NCBI GenBank assembly: GCA_900539115.1
Contig: UQAQ01000032.1
Location: forward strand, 1-34,883
DNA length: 34,883 bases
Source of the DNA: an uncultured Roseburia sp.
GTDB taxonomy: Bacteria > Bacillota > Clostridia > Lachnospirales > Lachnospiraceae
Reading direction: 5' to 3'
This document shows positions 7,265 through 16,107 of this stretch, piece by piece. The notes beneath the pieces were generated by a model. That model had not been told where the DNA came from, ran no database searches, and saw nothing but the letters and a program-made list of their open reading frames with translations. Numbering within the stretch: the first letter of the stretch is position 1; each line of letters opens with the position of its first letter. The position numbers were made by a program, and so were the translations under genes.

Positions 7265-8836
7265 GTGCCACAGTTGACGATCGGTTTTGTGGTTGGCTCA
7301 ATCATCGTAATTCTTGCTGTAATTGCTGTTTCTGCATTGATTGCATGGAAAAGTGCGATTTCATACCGTATTAAAGTTGGTGAAGCGAAGGTAGGAAGTG
7401 CAGAAGAAAAAGCAAGGGAGATTATAGACGATGCTTTGAAGACGGCTGAGACCAAAAAACGAGAAGCTCTTTTGGAAGCCAAAGAGGAGAATCTTAAGGC
7501 AAAAAATGATCTTGAAAGAGAGACCAAAGAAAGAAGAGCGGAGATTCAGCGCTATGAAAAACGTGTGCTGGGTAAAGAGGAAACTTTGGACAAGAAATTA
7601 GAAGCACTCGAGAAAAGGGAATCCAAATTCACAGCAAAGGAAATTGATTTCGAAAAAGAGAAGCAAAAAGTCGAAGAACTTCGTGAAAGCCATTTGCGTG
7701 AATTAGAAAAGATTTCCGGTCTCACCTCCGAACAGGCGAAAGATTATTTATTGAGAACTGTAGAGGAAGATGTAAAACATGAGACTGCAGTTTTAGTAAA
7801 AGAGTTGGAACGTCAGGCAAAGGATGATGCAGATAAGAAAGCAAAAGAGTACATCATCAATGCAATTCAGAAATGTGCCGCTGATCATGTGTCAGAAGCT
7901 ACCATTTCTGTAGTGCCATTGCCAAGTGATGAGATGAAGGGTAGAATTATCGGACGAGAAGGTAGAAATATTCGTACGTTAGAAAACCTGACAGGTATTG
8001 ATCTTATCATTGATGACACACCGGAAGCTGTTATTTTATCCGGATTTGATCCAATTCGCCGAGAAATAGCCAGAATCGCTTTGGAAAAATTGATTGTGGA
8101 TGGAAGAATTCATCCAGCCAGAATCGAAGAAATGGTTGAAAAAGCAAAAAAAGAAGTTGAAACGATGATTCGTGAAGAAGGAGAAGCAGCGGCGTTGGAA
8201 GTTGGCGTACATGGCATTCATCCAGAACTGATTCGCCTTTTAGGAAAAATGAGATTTCGTACAAGTTATGGTCAGAATGCATTAAAGCATTCGATTGAAG
8301 TAGCGCATCTTTCCGGATTACTGGCCGGAGAGATGGGAGCAGATGTCCGTATGGCAAAACGTGCCGGATTGCTTCATGATATCGGTAAATCCGTTGACCA
8401 TGATATGGAAGGTTCTCATATCCAACTTGGTGTGGAATTGTGCCGTAAGTACAAAGAATCCGCACTGGTCATCAATGCAGTAGAAGCTCACCATGGTGAC
8501 GTAGAGCCGGAGAGCATGATTGCTTGCATCGTACAGGCAGCAGATGCGATATCGGCAGCACGTCCGGGAGCAAGAAGAGAGACATTAGAAACCTACACAA
8601 ACAGATTGAAACAATTAGAGGATATCTCAAACAACTTCAAAGGTGTTGACAAATCTTTTGCCATTCAGGCAGGTAGAGAAGTTCGAGTGATCGTGGTTCC
8701 TGATCAGATTAATGATGATGAAATGGTATTACTGGCTCGTGATATTTCAAAACAGATTGAAGCAGAACTTCAGTATCCGGGACAGATTAAAGTTAATGTG
8801 ATCCGTGAATCCAGAGTTGTTGATTATGCAAAATAA
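7265..8836 (+). CDS. rny: Ribonuclease Y
   Basis: A 523-residue RNase Y, the membrane-anchored endoribonuclease that starts bulk mRNA decay in Bacillota. Residues about 5-27 form the N-terminal membrane segment and residues about 40-190 a long charged coiled coil. A KH domain carries the GREG loop at 230-233, and an HD domain has HD at residues 371-372 (LLHDIGK). Translation starts at GTG 7265 after a strong AAGGAGGTG. Length and domain order are standard. It has its own promoter and a clear terminator, so it is probably a single-gene transcript. Confidence 0.97.
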   Translation: MPQLTIGFVVGSIIVILAVIAVSALIAWKSAISYRIKVGEAKVGSAEEKAREIIDDALKTAETKKREALLEAKEENLKAKNDLERETKERRAEIQRYEKRVLGKEETLDKKLEALEKRESKFTAKEIDFEKEKQKVEELRESHLRELEKISGLTSEQAKDYLLRTVEEDVKHETAVLVKELERQAKDDADKKAKEYIINAIQKCAADHVSEATISVVPLPSDEMKGRIIGREGRNIRTLENLTGIDLIIDDTPEAVILSGFDPIRREIARIALEKLIVDGRIHPARIEEMVEKAKKEVETMIREEGEAAALEVGVHGIHPELIRLLGKMRFRTSYGQNALKHSIEVAHLSGLLAGEMGADVRMAKRAGLLHDIGKSVDHDMEGSHIQLGVELCRKYKESALVINAVEAHHGDVEPESMIACIVQAADAISAARPGARRETLETYTNRLKQLEDISNNFKGVDKSFAIQAGREVRVIVVPDQINDDEMVLLARDISKQIEAELQYPGQIKVNVIRESRVVDYAK

Positions 8837-8862
8837 GCAGATCATTTACTTTGTCTAAAAGT

Positions 8863-8906
8863 AAGGAAAGTATTGAAAGAAATTGTTTTCGATACTTTCC
8901 TTTTTT
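8863..8906 (+). terminator. Intrinsic terminator after rny
   Basis: AAGGAAAGTAT at 8863-8873 pairs with ATACTTTCCTT at 8892-8902 (the stem can extend inward through GAAA/TTTC), and the last stem bases run into a six-T tract ending at 8906. Confidence 0.88.
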
Positions 8907-8947
8907 ATAATACAACTATACGGTGAGTGTATTTTTGCTAAGCACGA

Positions 8948-9043
8948 TCGAAAGAGCATTTTGCTTAAAATATAATACATTTAATTTTCATTGTACTAGT
9001 TGATTTCTTTCGCAATATAGTTTAAACTACTAATACAATGAAA
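8948..9043 (+). promoter_or_regulatory. Promoter and leader hairpin before the arylsulfotransferase gene
   Basis: A perfect -10 TATAAT lies at 8971-8976 with a weak -35 (TCGAAA, 8948-8953) 17 bases upstream. The predicted leader starts near 8983 and contains an inverted repeat, TTTCATTGTA at 8986-8995 and TACAATGAAA at 9034-9043. It ends about 19 bases before the start codon and just before the AGAGGA ribosome binding site. It could be an operator or an mRNA stem-loop; no known riboswitch class is recognised. Confidence 0.5.
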
Positions 9044-9062
9044 TTGAGAAAAGAGGATCAAT

Positions 9063-11051
9063 ATGAGAAAAAAGAAAAAGTGGAACAAGATTATATATTG
9101 TACCGGTATTATTTTACTTGGTGGTAGTATGGCATTATCGCTTTTCGCTTGTGGAAAAAAAGATAATGAGACAGCTGTAGAACAAACGGTAAGTCAGGAA
9201 GAAACACAGAATACAGAGGTGCTGGGGGAGCATTCCGGGCCGAAAGTAGTATCGGATACCATAAAGACAAAAAAATCGACATTGGATGCTTCTTATAAAA
9301 AAGACAAAGAGATTGAAAAAATGCTGGAGTCTGGAAAAACTTCCTGGGAAAATCCGGCAGTTCTTCTAAATCCTTATGGAAATTCACCACTTTCAGCTTA
9401 TATTTTATTTGAGACGAAGGATGCCTGCAAAGTGACTATGACGGTAGCGGGAAAGACTAAAGAGGCAGATATTACGGCAGAATTTGAGAAGACGAAGAAA
9501 CATCGTATCCCGGTTGTGGGGTTATATCCGGATACAAAAAATAAGGTTCATCTTTCCTACGTAGATAAGAATGGAAAAAAGAAGACAAAAACAGTAACCA
9601 TTCAGACGAAGCCGCTTCCCAAGACATTAAAGGATGCTGTCAAAGTAGAGAAAAAAGGAAAGGCATCTGCGTATGCACTGACCATTCTTTCCGGTCAGAC
9701 GACAAAGTATCCGTTTGCTTACGATGAGGCGGGAGATATCCGCTGGTATATTACGATGACGACAGGTTCTTACGGCGTATTTCCACTTGCGGACAAACGG
9801 CTGATCTATCAGACGGATGAGGCGGAGACACCGACGGAAGAGAAACCGCATACGACTTCGATGTATGAAATGGATTACCTCGGACGGATCTATCGCCAGT
9901 ATTATGTGAAAAATGGAATCCACCATGAAGTCATTGAAAAAGAACCGGGCGGTAATTTATTTGTATTGTCAAGCTCGATCGCCGGGCATACCGAGGATGT
10001 TGTCCTTGAGATTGACCGAAAGACCGGAGAGACGGTGAAAGAACTGGACATGAAAGAAATATTTGATAAGCCCTATCGAAATAAAGTGGATTGGGCGCAT
10101 TTGAATACGGTTTCCTATAAAGAAGATGATCATAGTGTCCTGCTTTCGCCGCGAAATCTGCATTCGGCAGTAAAAGTGGACTGGGATACGAAGAAAATCA
10201 AATGGATTCTTGCAAATCCGGAGATGTTTGAAGGAACCGAGCAGGAGGATTTGGTGCTAAAGCCGCAGGGCGATATCAAATGGCATTTTCAGCAGCATAG
10301 CGTTTATGAGATCCCATATGATTTGGATGGAGATCCCGATACGATTCATGTGATGCTATATGACAATCATTGGCAGACCAAGAGGAAAGTGAATTTTTGG
10401 GATGACGATCCAAATTCTTATGTATCGGTTTATACGATCAATGAAAAGAAAATGACAGTGCGCCAGGACAAACTGTTTAAAAGTGTGAAATCAATCATTA
10501 CATCGAACTGTGAATATGACAAAGACAAAAACCGAATGTTTTCCTTTGGCGGATATTTACATCCGCTCATTGGGGGGCAGAAGGGGATGGTCTATGAATA
10601 CGATTACAAAACCGGCGCGGTACTGAATCAATATTCAGCAAAAAAATATTTCTACCGTGGTTATGTGATGAACTTTAACTGGAAAGATCTCAGTACAGTG
10701 ATGCCGGAAAAGAACGAGACCATTCTTGGTACGCTGCAGGCGCCAAAAGAAAAAAAAGAATCGGCGGCGCAGAAGGCAGTAAAGAAAAAAGTGAATGTAT
10801 CATTTGAAATTTATCAGTCGATGCTTTATATGACGGCAAACGATCACACAGTGACAAAATTGGAATTTTCCGGAAAAGAAAAATGCTATCAGATGGATTA
10901 CAGCAGTGCGGGAAAAGGAATGAAAGAAAAGAAAAATCAGCGTTATGCCATTGCCATTCCGCTTTCCGGCATGGAAAAAGATACTTATCATATATCTCTT
11001 TATTACGAAGGAAAATGGATTGATACAGAGCAGTCAGTTACTGTGAAGTAA
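9063..11051 (+). CDS. Arylsulfate sulfotransferase-like lipoprotein
   Basis: A 662-residue exported protein of the bacterial arylsulfotransferase (ASST) family, which moves sulfate between phenolic molecules without PAPS. A basic N-terminus and hydrophobic segment end in lipobox LFAC with lipid-carrying Cys30. An Ig-like N-terminal domain (about residues 95-185) precedes the beta-propeller. Residues lining up with the E. coli active site are visible: His287-His288 (GIHHEV), His346 and Asn348 (DWAHLN), Arg364 (SPRN) and His412 (HFQQHSV), the presumed sulfohistidine. A lysine-rich insertion lies near residues 560-580. It should sit on the outer face of the membrane. It is followed after 22 bases by two ABC exporter genes. 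The substrate is unknown; phenolic sulfates in the gut are plausible. Confidence 0.87.
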   Translation: MRKKKKWNKIIYCTGIILLGGSMALSLFACGKKDNETAVEQTVSQEETQNTEVLGEHSGPKVVSDTIKTKKSTLDASYKKDKEIEKMLESGKTSWENPAVLLNPYGNSPLSAYILFETKDACKVTMTVAGKTKEADITAEFEKTKKHRIPVVGLYPDTKNKVHLSYVDKNGKKKTKTVTIQTKPLPKTLKDAVKVEKKGKASAYALTILSGQTTKYPFAYDEAGDIRWYITMTTGSYGVFPLADKRLIYQTDEAETPTEEKPHTTSMYEMDYLGRIYRQYYVKNGIHHEVIEKEPGGNLFVLSSSIAGHTEDVVLEIDRKTGETVKELDMKEIFDKPYRNKVDWAHLNTVSYKEDDHSVLLSPRNLHSAVKVDWDTKKIKWILANPEMFEGTEQEDLVLKPQGDIKWHFQQHSVYEIPYDLDGDPDTIHVMLYDNHWQTKRKVNFWDDDPNSYVSVYTINEKKMTVRQDKLFKSVKSIITSNCEYDKDKNRMFSFGGYLHPLIGGQKGMVYEYDYKTGAVLNQYSAKKYFYRGYVMNFNWKDLSTVMPEKNETILGTLQAPKEKKESAAQKAVKKKVNVSFEIYQSMLYMTANDHTVTKLEFSGKEKCYQMDYSSAGKGMKEKKNQRYAIAIPLSGMEKDTYHISLYYEGKWIDTEQSVTVK

Positions 11052-11073
11052 GACGGGAAGGAAGAAAAGAAGC

Positions 11074-12795
11074 ATGTGGAAATTGCTCACATATTTGAAA
11101 AATTATAAGAAAGAGTCGGTGCTTGGACCATTGTTCAAGTTATTGGAAGCCTCCTTTGAATTGTTTGTGCCGCTTGTTATGGCGTCAATCATTGATAAGG
11201 GAATTGCAAGACAGGATACCCAGCATGTATTGTGGATGGGCGCTTTGCTTGTGCTGCTTGGTGTCGTGGGACTTGCATCATCACTTACGGCCCAGTATTT
11301 TGCGGCAAAAGCGGCAGTCGGATTTTCGACCGAATTGAAATCAGCTTTGTTTAAACATATCGAATCGCTTTCGTATACAGAGATCGATACGCTTGGTACG
11401 ACGAGTCTGATCACGAGGATGACAAGTGACATCAACCAGATCCAGTCCGGTGTCAATCTCGTGCTTCGATTGTTTTTGCGTTCTCCGTTTATTGTATTTG
11501 GTGCGATGATCATGGCCTTTACCATTGATGTAAAAGCGGCTCTCATCTTTGTCGTGGCAATTCCACTTTTGTCAATCGTCGTATTTGGCGTTATGCTCAT
11601 CAGTATTCCGTTGTATAAAAAAGTGCAGGCAAGCCTCGACCGCGTGCTTGGCATTACGCGCGAAAATCTTACGGGAGTCCGTGTGATCCGTGCCTTTAAT
11701 AAAGAAGCAGAAGAAAAAGAGCAGTTTGAAGATGCCAATCTCGCATTGAATAAAATACAGATGTTTGTTGGAAGATTTTCAGCGCTGATGAATCCGCTCA
11801 CGTATGTCATTATCAATGGTGCGATCATTGCACTCATCTGGCAGGGTGCGCTTCGTGTCGATGCAGGAATCCTGACACAGGGAGCCGTTGTCGCGCTGGT
11901 AAACTACATGTCACAGATTTTGGTAGAACTTGTCAAACTTGCCAATCTGATCATAACCGTGACAAAAGCCATCGCATGTGGAAACCGCGTGCAGGATGTA
12001 TTTGAAGTTAATGCAAGTATGAAAGATGGAGAAACTACTGCTATAGAACAAAGTAAAGAAGAAGTAAAATTTGAGCATGTCGGTTTGTGTTATGCCGGTG
12101 CCGGGGAGGAATCCTTGACAGACATTTCCTTTACGGCAGAGAAGGGCCAGATGATCGGTGTGATCGGAGGAACCGGTTCCGGAAAGACCTCGCTTGTAAA
12201 TTTGATTCCCAGATTTTACGACTGCACGAACGGTGAGGTGAAAATCGCGGGAAAAAATATCGAGGACTATTCGCTTGATAAACTCCGTGAAAAGATTGCT
12301 GTCGTGCCACAAAAAGCGGTTTTGTTTTCCGGGTCGATCCGTTCCAATATGAAATGGGGCAAAGAGAATGCGACGGAAGAAGAGATGTGGAAAGCGTTAG
12401 AAGTAGCGCAGGCAGAAGAATTTGTGAAAAAGAAAGAAAATGGTCTGGATGCCAAAGTAGAGCAGGGAGGCCGCAATTTCTCCGGTGGTCAGCGACAGCG
12501 TCTGACGATTGCCAGAGCACTTGTGAAAAAGCCGGAAATCCTTATTCTGGATGACAGTTCTTCGGCGCTGGATTATGCGACCGACGCGGCACTTCGTATG
12601 GGGCTGCGAAAGAGTTTCCCGGAGACGACCATTTTCATCGTGTCGCAGAGGGCGGCATCGATCCTTCATGCGGACCAGATTTTGGTATTAGACGATGGTA
12701 AGATGGTAGGAAAAGGAACCCACGAAGAATTATTGAAGTCGTGTGAGGTATACCGGGAGATTTACGAATCACAATTTGGAAAGGGGGGACGCTAA
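11074..12795 (+). CDS. ABC exporter subunit with degenerate catalytic residues
   Basis: A 573-residue half-transporter: six membrane segments in residues 1-310, then an ATPase domain. Walker A GGTGSGKT is at 365-372 and the signature FSGGQ at 469-473. In the Walker B region Asp493 is followed by Asp494 where the catalytic Glu is expected, and the H-loop has Gln525 instead of His. This marks it as the non-catalytic half of a heterodimeric exporter such as BmrC/BmrD, YheI/YheH or TM287/288. The partner starts at the very next base. The exported substrate (drug, lipid or peptide) cannot be told from sequence. It has its own ribosome binding site (GGGAAGGAAG) and is probably co-transcribed with the sulfotransferase gene. 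Confidence 0.92.
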   Translation: MWKLLTYLKNYKKESVLGPLFKLLEASFELFVPLVMASIIDKGIARQDTQHVLWMGALLVLLGVVGLASSLTAQYFAAKAAVGFSTELKSALFKHIESLSYTEIDTLGTTSLITRMTSDINQIQSGVNLVLRLFLRSPFIVFGAMIMAFTIDVKAALIFVVAIPLLSIVVFGVMLISIPLYKKVQASLDRVLGITRENLTGVRVIRAFNKEAEEKEQFEDANLALNKIQMFVGRFSALMNPLTYVIINGAIIALIWQGALRVDAGILTQGAVVALVNYMSQILVELVKLANLIITVTKAIACGNRVQDVFEVNASMKDGETTAIEQSKEEVKFEHVGLCYAGAGEESLTDISFTAEKGQMIGVIGGTGSGKTSLVNLIPRFYDCTNGEVKIAGKNIEDYSLDKLREKIAVVPQKAVLFSGSIRSNMKWGKENATEEEMWKALEVAQAEEFVKKKENGLDAKVEQGGRNFSGGQRQRLTIARALVKKPEILILDDSSSALDYATDAALRMGLRKSFPETTIFIVSQRAASILHADQILVLDDGKMVGKGTHEELLKSCEVYREIYESQFGKGGR

Positions 12796-14532
12796 ATGAG
12801 CCAGAAAGAAACGATTAAAAAAGTACTTCGTTATATTAAGAAATATTCCTTTTTTGTAATCTGCTCATTGGTGCTTGCCGTGATCACGGTTGCACTTATA
12901 CTGTATGTCCCAATCCTTACCGGTAATGCGGTCGATGTGATCGTAGGACCGGGGCAGGTAGATTTTGGAAAAGTTACGCAGATTCTTATGAAAATTGCCA
13001 TTGCTATAGCGATCACAATGGTGGCGCAGTGGATCATGAACGTGTGCAACAATAAGATCACGTACAATGTCATCCGCGATATCCGAAGCGAAGCGTTTGA
13101 AAAACTGCAGGATCTTCCGCTGAAATATTTGGATGGACATTCTTATGGTGAGATCGTAAGCCGCGTGATCGCAGATGTAGATCAGTTTGCGGACGGACTT
13201 TTGATGGGGTTCACCCAATTATTTACAGGCATTATCACCATCCTCGGAACGCTGCTTTTTATGCTGAGCGTCAATGTCAGCATTACCCTTGTCGTTGTCG
13301 TTATTACGCCGGTTTCGCTCTTTGTGGCAAGTTTTATCGCAAAGCGGACCTATGAAATGTTCAAATTGCAGTCCGAGACGCGTGGCGAACAGACGGCATT
13401 GATCGAAGAAACACTTGGCAACCAGAAAGTGGTAAAAGCCTTTGGTTATGAAAAAAGGACCGAAGAACAGTTTGACGAGATCAATGAAAGACTCCGCAAA
13501 TGTTCGCTAAAGGGAATCTTTTTCTCCTCCATTACCAATCCGGCGACGCGTTTTGTCAACAGTTTGGTTTACGCCGGAGTAGGCATCTCCGGAGCGATTT
13601 TTGCCATCCACGGAGGAATTACGGTAGGACAGTTATCCTGTTTTTTAAGTTACGCAAACCAGTATACCAAACCGTTCAATGAGATTTCCGGCGTCGTTAC
13701 GGAGTTGCAAAATGCGATTGCCTGCGCGGGACGAATTTTTGAATTGATTGAAGAAAAATCCCAGACAAAGGATGCAGAAGATGCGGTTGTCCTTGAACAG
13801 GCGACCGGAGAAGTCAATCTGGAAGAGGTATATTTTTCCTATGAACCCGATCAGAAATTGATTGAAAATCTGAATTTGTCGGTAAAACCGGGACAGAGAA
13901 TTGCCATTGTCGGACCGACCGGCTGTGGAAAGACGACGCTCATCAATTTGCTGATGCGCTTTTATGACGTCAATTCCGGTACGATCCGTGTAAGTAAAAA
14001 GGATATTCAGGAAATTACCAGACACAGTCTGCGCGCCAATTACGGTATGGTTTTGCAGGAAACATGGCTTCGTCAGGGAACCATTCGCGAAAATATCTGC
14101 ATGGGAAAACCGGATGCGACCGAAGGGGAAATGATCGCAGCAGCAAAGGCAAGCCACGCCCACAGTTTTATCAAACGTCTGAAAAACGGATACGATACGG
14201 TGATCGGAGAAGACGGCGGAAGCCTTTCTCAGGGTCAGAAACAGCTTCTTTGCATCACGAGAGTCATGCTCTGTCTGCCACCGATGCTTATTTTGGATGA
14301 GGCAACGTCTTCCATCGATACGCGAACAGAAATTCATATCCAGCAGGCATTTTCAAAAATGATGCAGGGACGTACCAGTTTCATCGTAGCCCACCGTTTA
14401 TCGACGATTCAGGAGGCAGATGTGATCCTGGTTATGAAAGATGGTCATATTATTGAGCAGGGAAATCACGAACAACTCTTGCAACAAAACGGTTTCTATG
14501 CTACATTATATAATAGTCAGTTTGCAGGCTGA
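12796..14532 (+). CDS. ABC exporter subunit with intact catalytic residues
   Basis: A 578-residue half-transporter partnering the preceding gene, whose stop codon it abuts. Membrane segments fill residues about 18-310. Walker A GPTGCGKT is at 373-380, Walker B ends in Asp501 with catalytic Glu502, and the H-loop has His533. Its signature is LSQGQ (477-481) rather than LSGGQ. Since each ATP site is made from the Walker motifs of one subunit and the signature of the other, the altered signature falls in the same site as the altered Asp494/Gln525 of the partner. The dimer therefore has one degenerate and one good site, as in known heterodimeric exporters. nadA follows after 27 bases. Confidence 0.93.
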   Translation: MSQKETIKKVLRYIKKYSFFVICSLVLAVITVALILYVPILTGNAVDVIVGPGQVDFGKVTQILMKIAIAIAITMVAQWIMNVCNNKITYNVIRDIRSEAFEKLQDLPLKYLDGHSYGEIVSRVIADVDQFADGLLMGFTQLFTGIITILGTLLFMLSVNVSITLVVVVITPVSLFVASFIAKRTYEMFKLQSETRGEQTALIEETLGNQKVVKAFGYEKRTEEQFDEINERLRKCSLKGIFFSSITNPATRFVNSLVYAGVGISGAIFAIHGGITVGQLSCFLSYANQYTKPFNEISGVVTELQNAIACAGRIFELIEEKSQTKDAEDAVVLEQATGEVNLEEVYFSYEPDQKLIENLNLSVKPGQRIAIVGPTGCGKTTLINLLMRFYDVNSGTIRVSKKDIQEITRHSLRANYGMVLQETWLRQGTIRENICMGKPDATEGEMIAAAKASHAHSFIKRLKNGYDTVIGEDGGSLSQGQKQLLCITRVMLCLPPMLILDEATSSIDTRTEIHIQQAFSKMMQGRTSFIVAHRLSTIQEADVILVMKDGHIIEQGNHEQLLQQNGFYATLYNSQFAG

Positions 14533-14559
14533 TCCACTAAGAAAAGGAATGAGGAGAAC

Positions 14560-15474
14560 ATGGAGAATAAAAAACAACAAATAGAAAATATTAAACAGAT
14601 GCAGAAAGAAAAAGATGTTGTAATCCTTGCGCATTATTATGTAGATGGTGCGGTACAGGAAATCGCGGATTTTGTAGGAGATTCCTTTTTCTTAGCAAAA
14701 AAAGCAGTTTCTATCCCAAATCAGAACATATTATTCTGTGGTGTTTCCTTTATGGGAGAAAGTGCAAAGATCCTGAATCCGGGAAAACGCGTTATCATGG
14801 CGGATGAGTACGCAGACTGTCCGATGGCACATATGGTAGATGTCCGCCGGATCGAAGAAGTCAGAGAGCAGTACGAAGATGTCGCCGTCGTGTGTTATGT
14901 AAATTCTACAGCTGAGATTAAAGCACACTCGGATGTGTGTGTGACTTCCTCCAATGCGCTGCGTGTCGTAAAAGCCCTGCCAAATAAACGTATTTTCTTT
15001 ATCCCGGACAATAACCTTGGCCGCTATGTGGCGAGCAAACTGCCGGAAAAAGAGTTTATTTTCCATGATGGATACTGCCATGTACATAAAAGCATTCATG
15101 CGGAAAATGTAAAAGAAGCGAAGGAACTTCATCCGGATGCACTGGTACTGACCCACCCTGAGTGTACGTGGGATGTACTTGAACTCTCGGATTTCATCGG
15201 AAGTACCTCGGAGATCATTGATTATGCGACGGCAAGCGACCATGATAAATTCATCATTTGCACCGAAATGGGTGTATTTTATGAATTGCAGCAGAAAAAT
15301 CCACAGAAAAAATTTTACAATGTAGGCCATCGCCAGTTTTGTCCGAATATGAAAAAGATTACATTGGACAAAGTAGAGCAGGCGCTTACGAATATGACAC
15401 CGGAAATGTTTGTGGACGAAGAAGTAAGCAAAAAGGCGAGTGTAGCATTGGAACGAATGTTGGAACTGGCATAA
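14560..15474 (+). CDS. nadA: Quinolinate synthase NadA
   Basis: A 304-residue NadA, the [4Fe-4S] enzyme that condenses iminoaspartate with dihydroxyacetone phosphate to quinolinate in NAD synthesis. The family signature is clear: ILAHYYVDGAVQEIADFVGDS near residues 23-43, FCGVSFMGESAKIL with a probable cluster cysteine, HPECTWDVLELSDFIGSTSEI, and a C-terminal GHRQFCPNMKKI with another cluster cysteine. Start ATG 14560 follows GAGGAG. The usual partners nadB and nadC are not in the window. It ends the row that begins at the sulfotransferase and is followed by a terminator, so it may be co-transcribed with an unrelated exporter. Confidence 0.95.
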   Translation: MENKKQQIENIKQMQKEKDVVILAHYYVDGAVQEIADFVGDSFFLAKKAVSIPNQNILFCGVSFMGESAKILNPGKRVIMADEYADCPMAHMVDVRRIEEVREQYEDVAVVCYVNSTAEIKAHSDVCVTSSNALRVVKALPNKRIFFIPDNNLGRYVASKLPEKEFIFHDGYCHVHKSIHAENVKEAKELHPDALVLTHPECTWDVLELSDFIGSTSEIIDYATASDHDKFIICTEMGVFYELQQKNPQKKFYNVGHRQFCPNMKKITLDKVEQALTNMTPEMFVDEEVSKKASVALERMLELA

Positions 15475-15495
15475 TTTGTAAAAACGCAAAAGATA

Positions 15496-15546
15496 GAGGA
15501 GCTTGTCGCGCAATAGAAAAATTATTTGTGCGGCGGCTCTATTTTT
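15496..15546 (+). terminator. Intrinsic terminator after nadA
   Basis: GAGC and CGCGCAA on the left pair with TTGTGCG and GCTC on the right (one G-T pair, small internal loop), followed by TATTTTTAT. It separates the nadA transcript from the sigma-factor promoter, which begins two bases further on. Confidence 0.75.
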
Positions 15547-15547
15547 A

Positions 15548-15574
15548 TGCAACTTTTTAGAACTGTCCGACGTC
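15548..15574 (+). promoter_or_regulatory. ECF-type promoter of the sigma factor operon
   Basis: TGCAAC at 15548-15553 and CGTC at 15571-15574 are separated by 17 bases. This matches the AAC-N16/17-CGTC pattern of Bacillus-type ECF sigma factors (SigV, SigW, SigM, SigX), so the operon is probably self-activated. Confidence 0.72.
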
Positions 15575-15609
15575 TAACTTATGTAAAACGAAAAGAGAGG
15601 AGGGACAAT

Positions 15610-16107
15610 ATGCAATCGAAGAAAAAAAGACAGCTGGTCGAGGAAACCATTCTTTCTTCCTATGAATCCATGTACCGGATTGCTTTTACCTATGTAAAAA
15701 ATCAGGAAGATGCATTGGATATCGTGCAGGACAGCGCGTGCCGGGCAATGCAGTATGCGGATAGTGTGAAAAAGGAAGAGTATGTTGAAACCTGGCTGTT
15801 TCGGATTGTCATCAATTGTGCGATGGATTTCCTGAGCCGGAAAAAACGGGAAGTTTCCATGGATAATCCGGAATACTATATTCAAGGGGCTTCGTGGGAT
15901 TCATATGAGGATATGGATCTGAAAAGGGCACTTGATAAATTGAATTCAAAAGAAAGGACGATTGTTCTTCTTCGATTTTTCGAGGATAAAAAACTGGAAG
16001 AGATTGCAGAAGTTCTCAGATTAAAGACGAATACAGTAAAATCCATATTGTATCGGAGTATCCAAAAATTAGAGATTGAAATGACGAAAGGAGAGAAATT
16101 ATCATGA
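15610..16107 (+). CDS. ECF RNA polymerase sigma factor, SigV-like
   Basis: A 165-residue ECF sigma factor. Region 2 (residues about 12-75) includes YRIAFTYVKNQEDALDIVQDSACRA-type sequence and the WLFRIVINCAMDFLSR motif. Region 4 (about 105-155) includes LKRALDKLNSKERTIVLLRFFEDKKLEEIA and a helix-turn-helix with TNTVKSILYRSIQKL. I chose ATG 15610, after GAGGAGG; the frame is open back to 15526, but that would place the start before the promoter. Its stop overlaps the start of the anti-sigma gene (ATGA). The neighbours (RsiV-like protein, deacetylase) point to a SigV-like role in lysozyme or envelope stress. Confidence 0.92.
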   Translation: MQSKKKRQLVEETILSSYESMYRIAFTYVKNQEDALDIVQDSACRAMQYADSVKKEEYVETWLFRIVINCAMDFLSRKKREVSMDNPEYYIQGASWDSYEDMDLKRALDKLNSKERTIVLLRFFEDKKLEEIAEVLRLKTNTVKSILYRSIQKLEIEMTKGEKLS

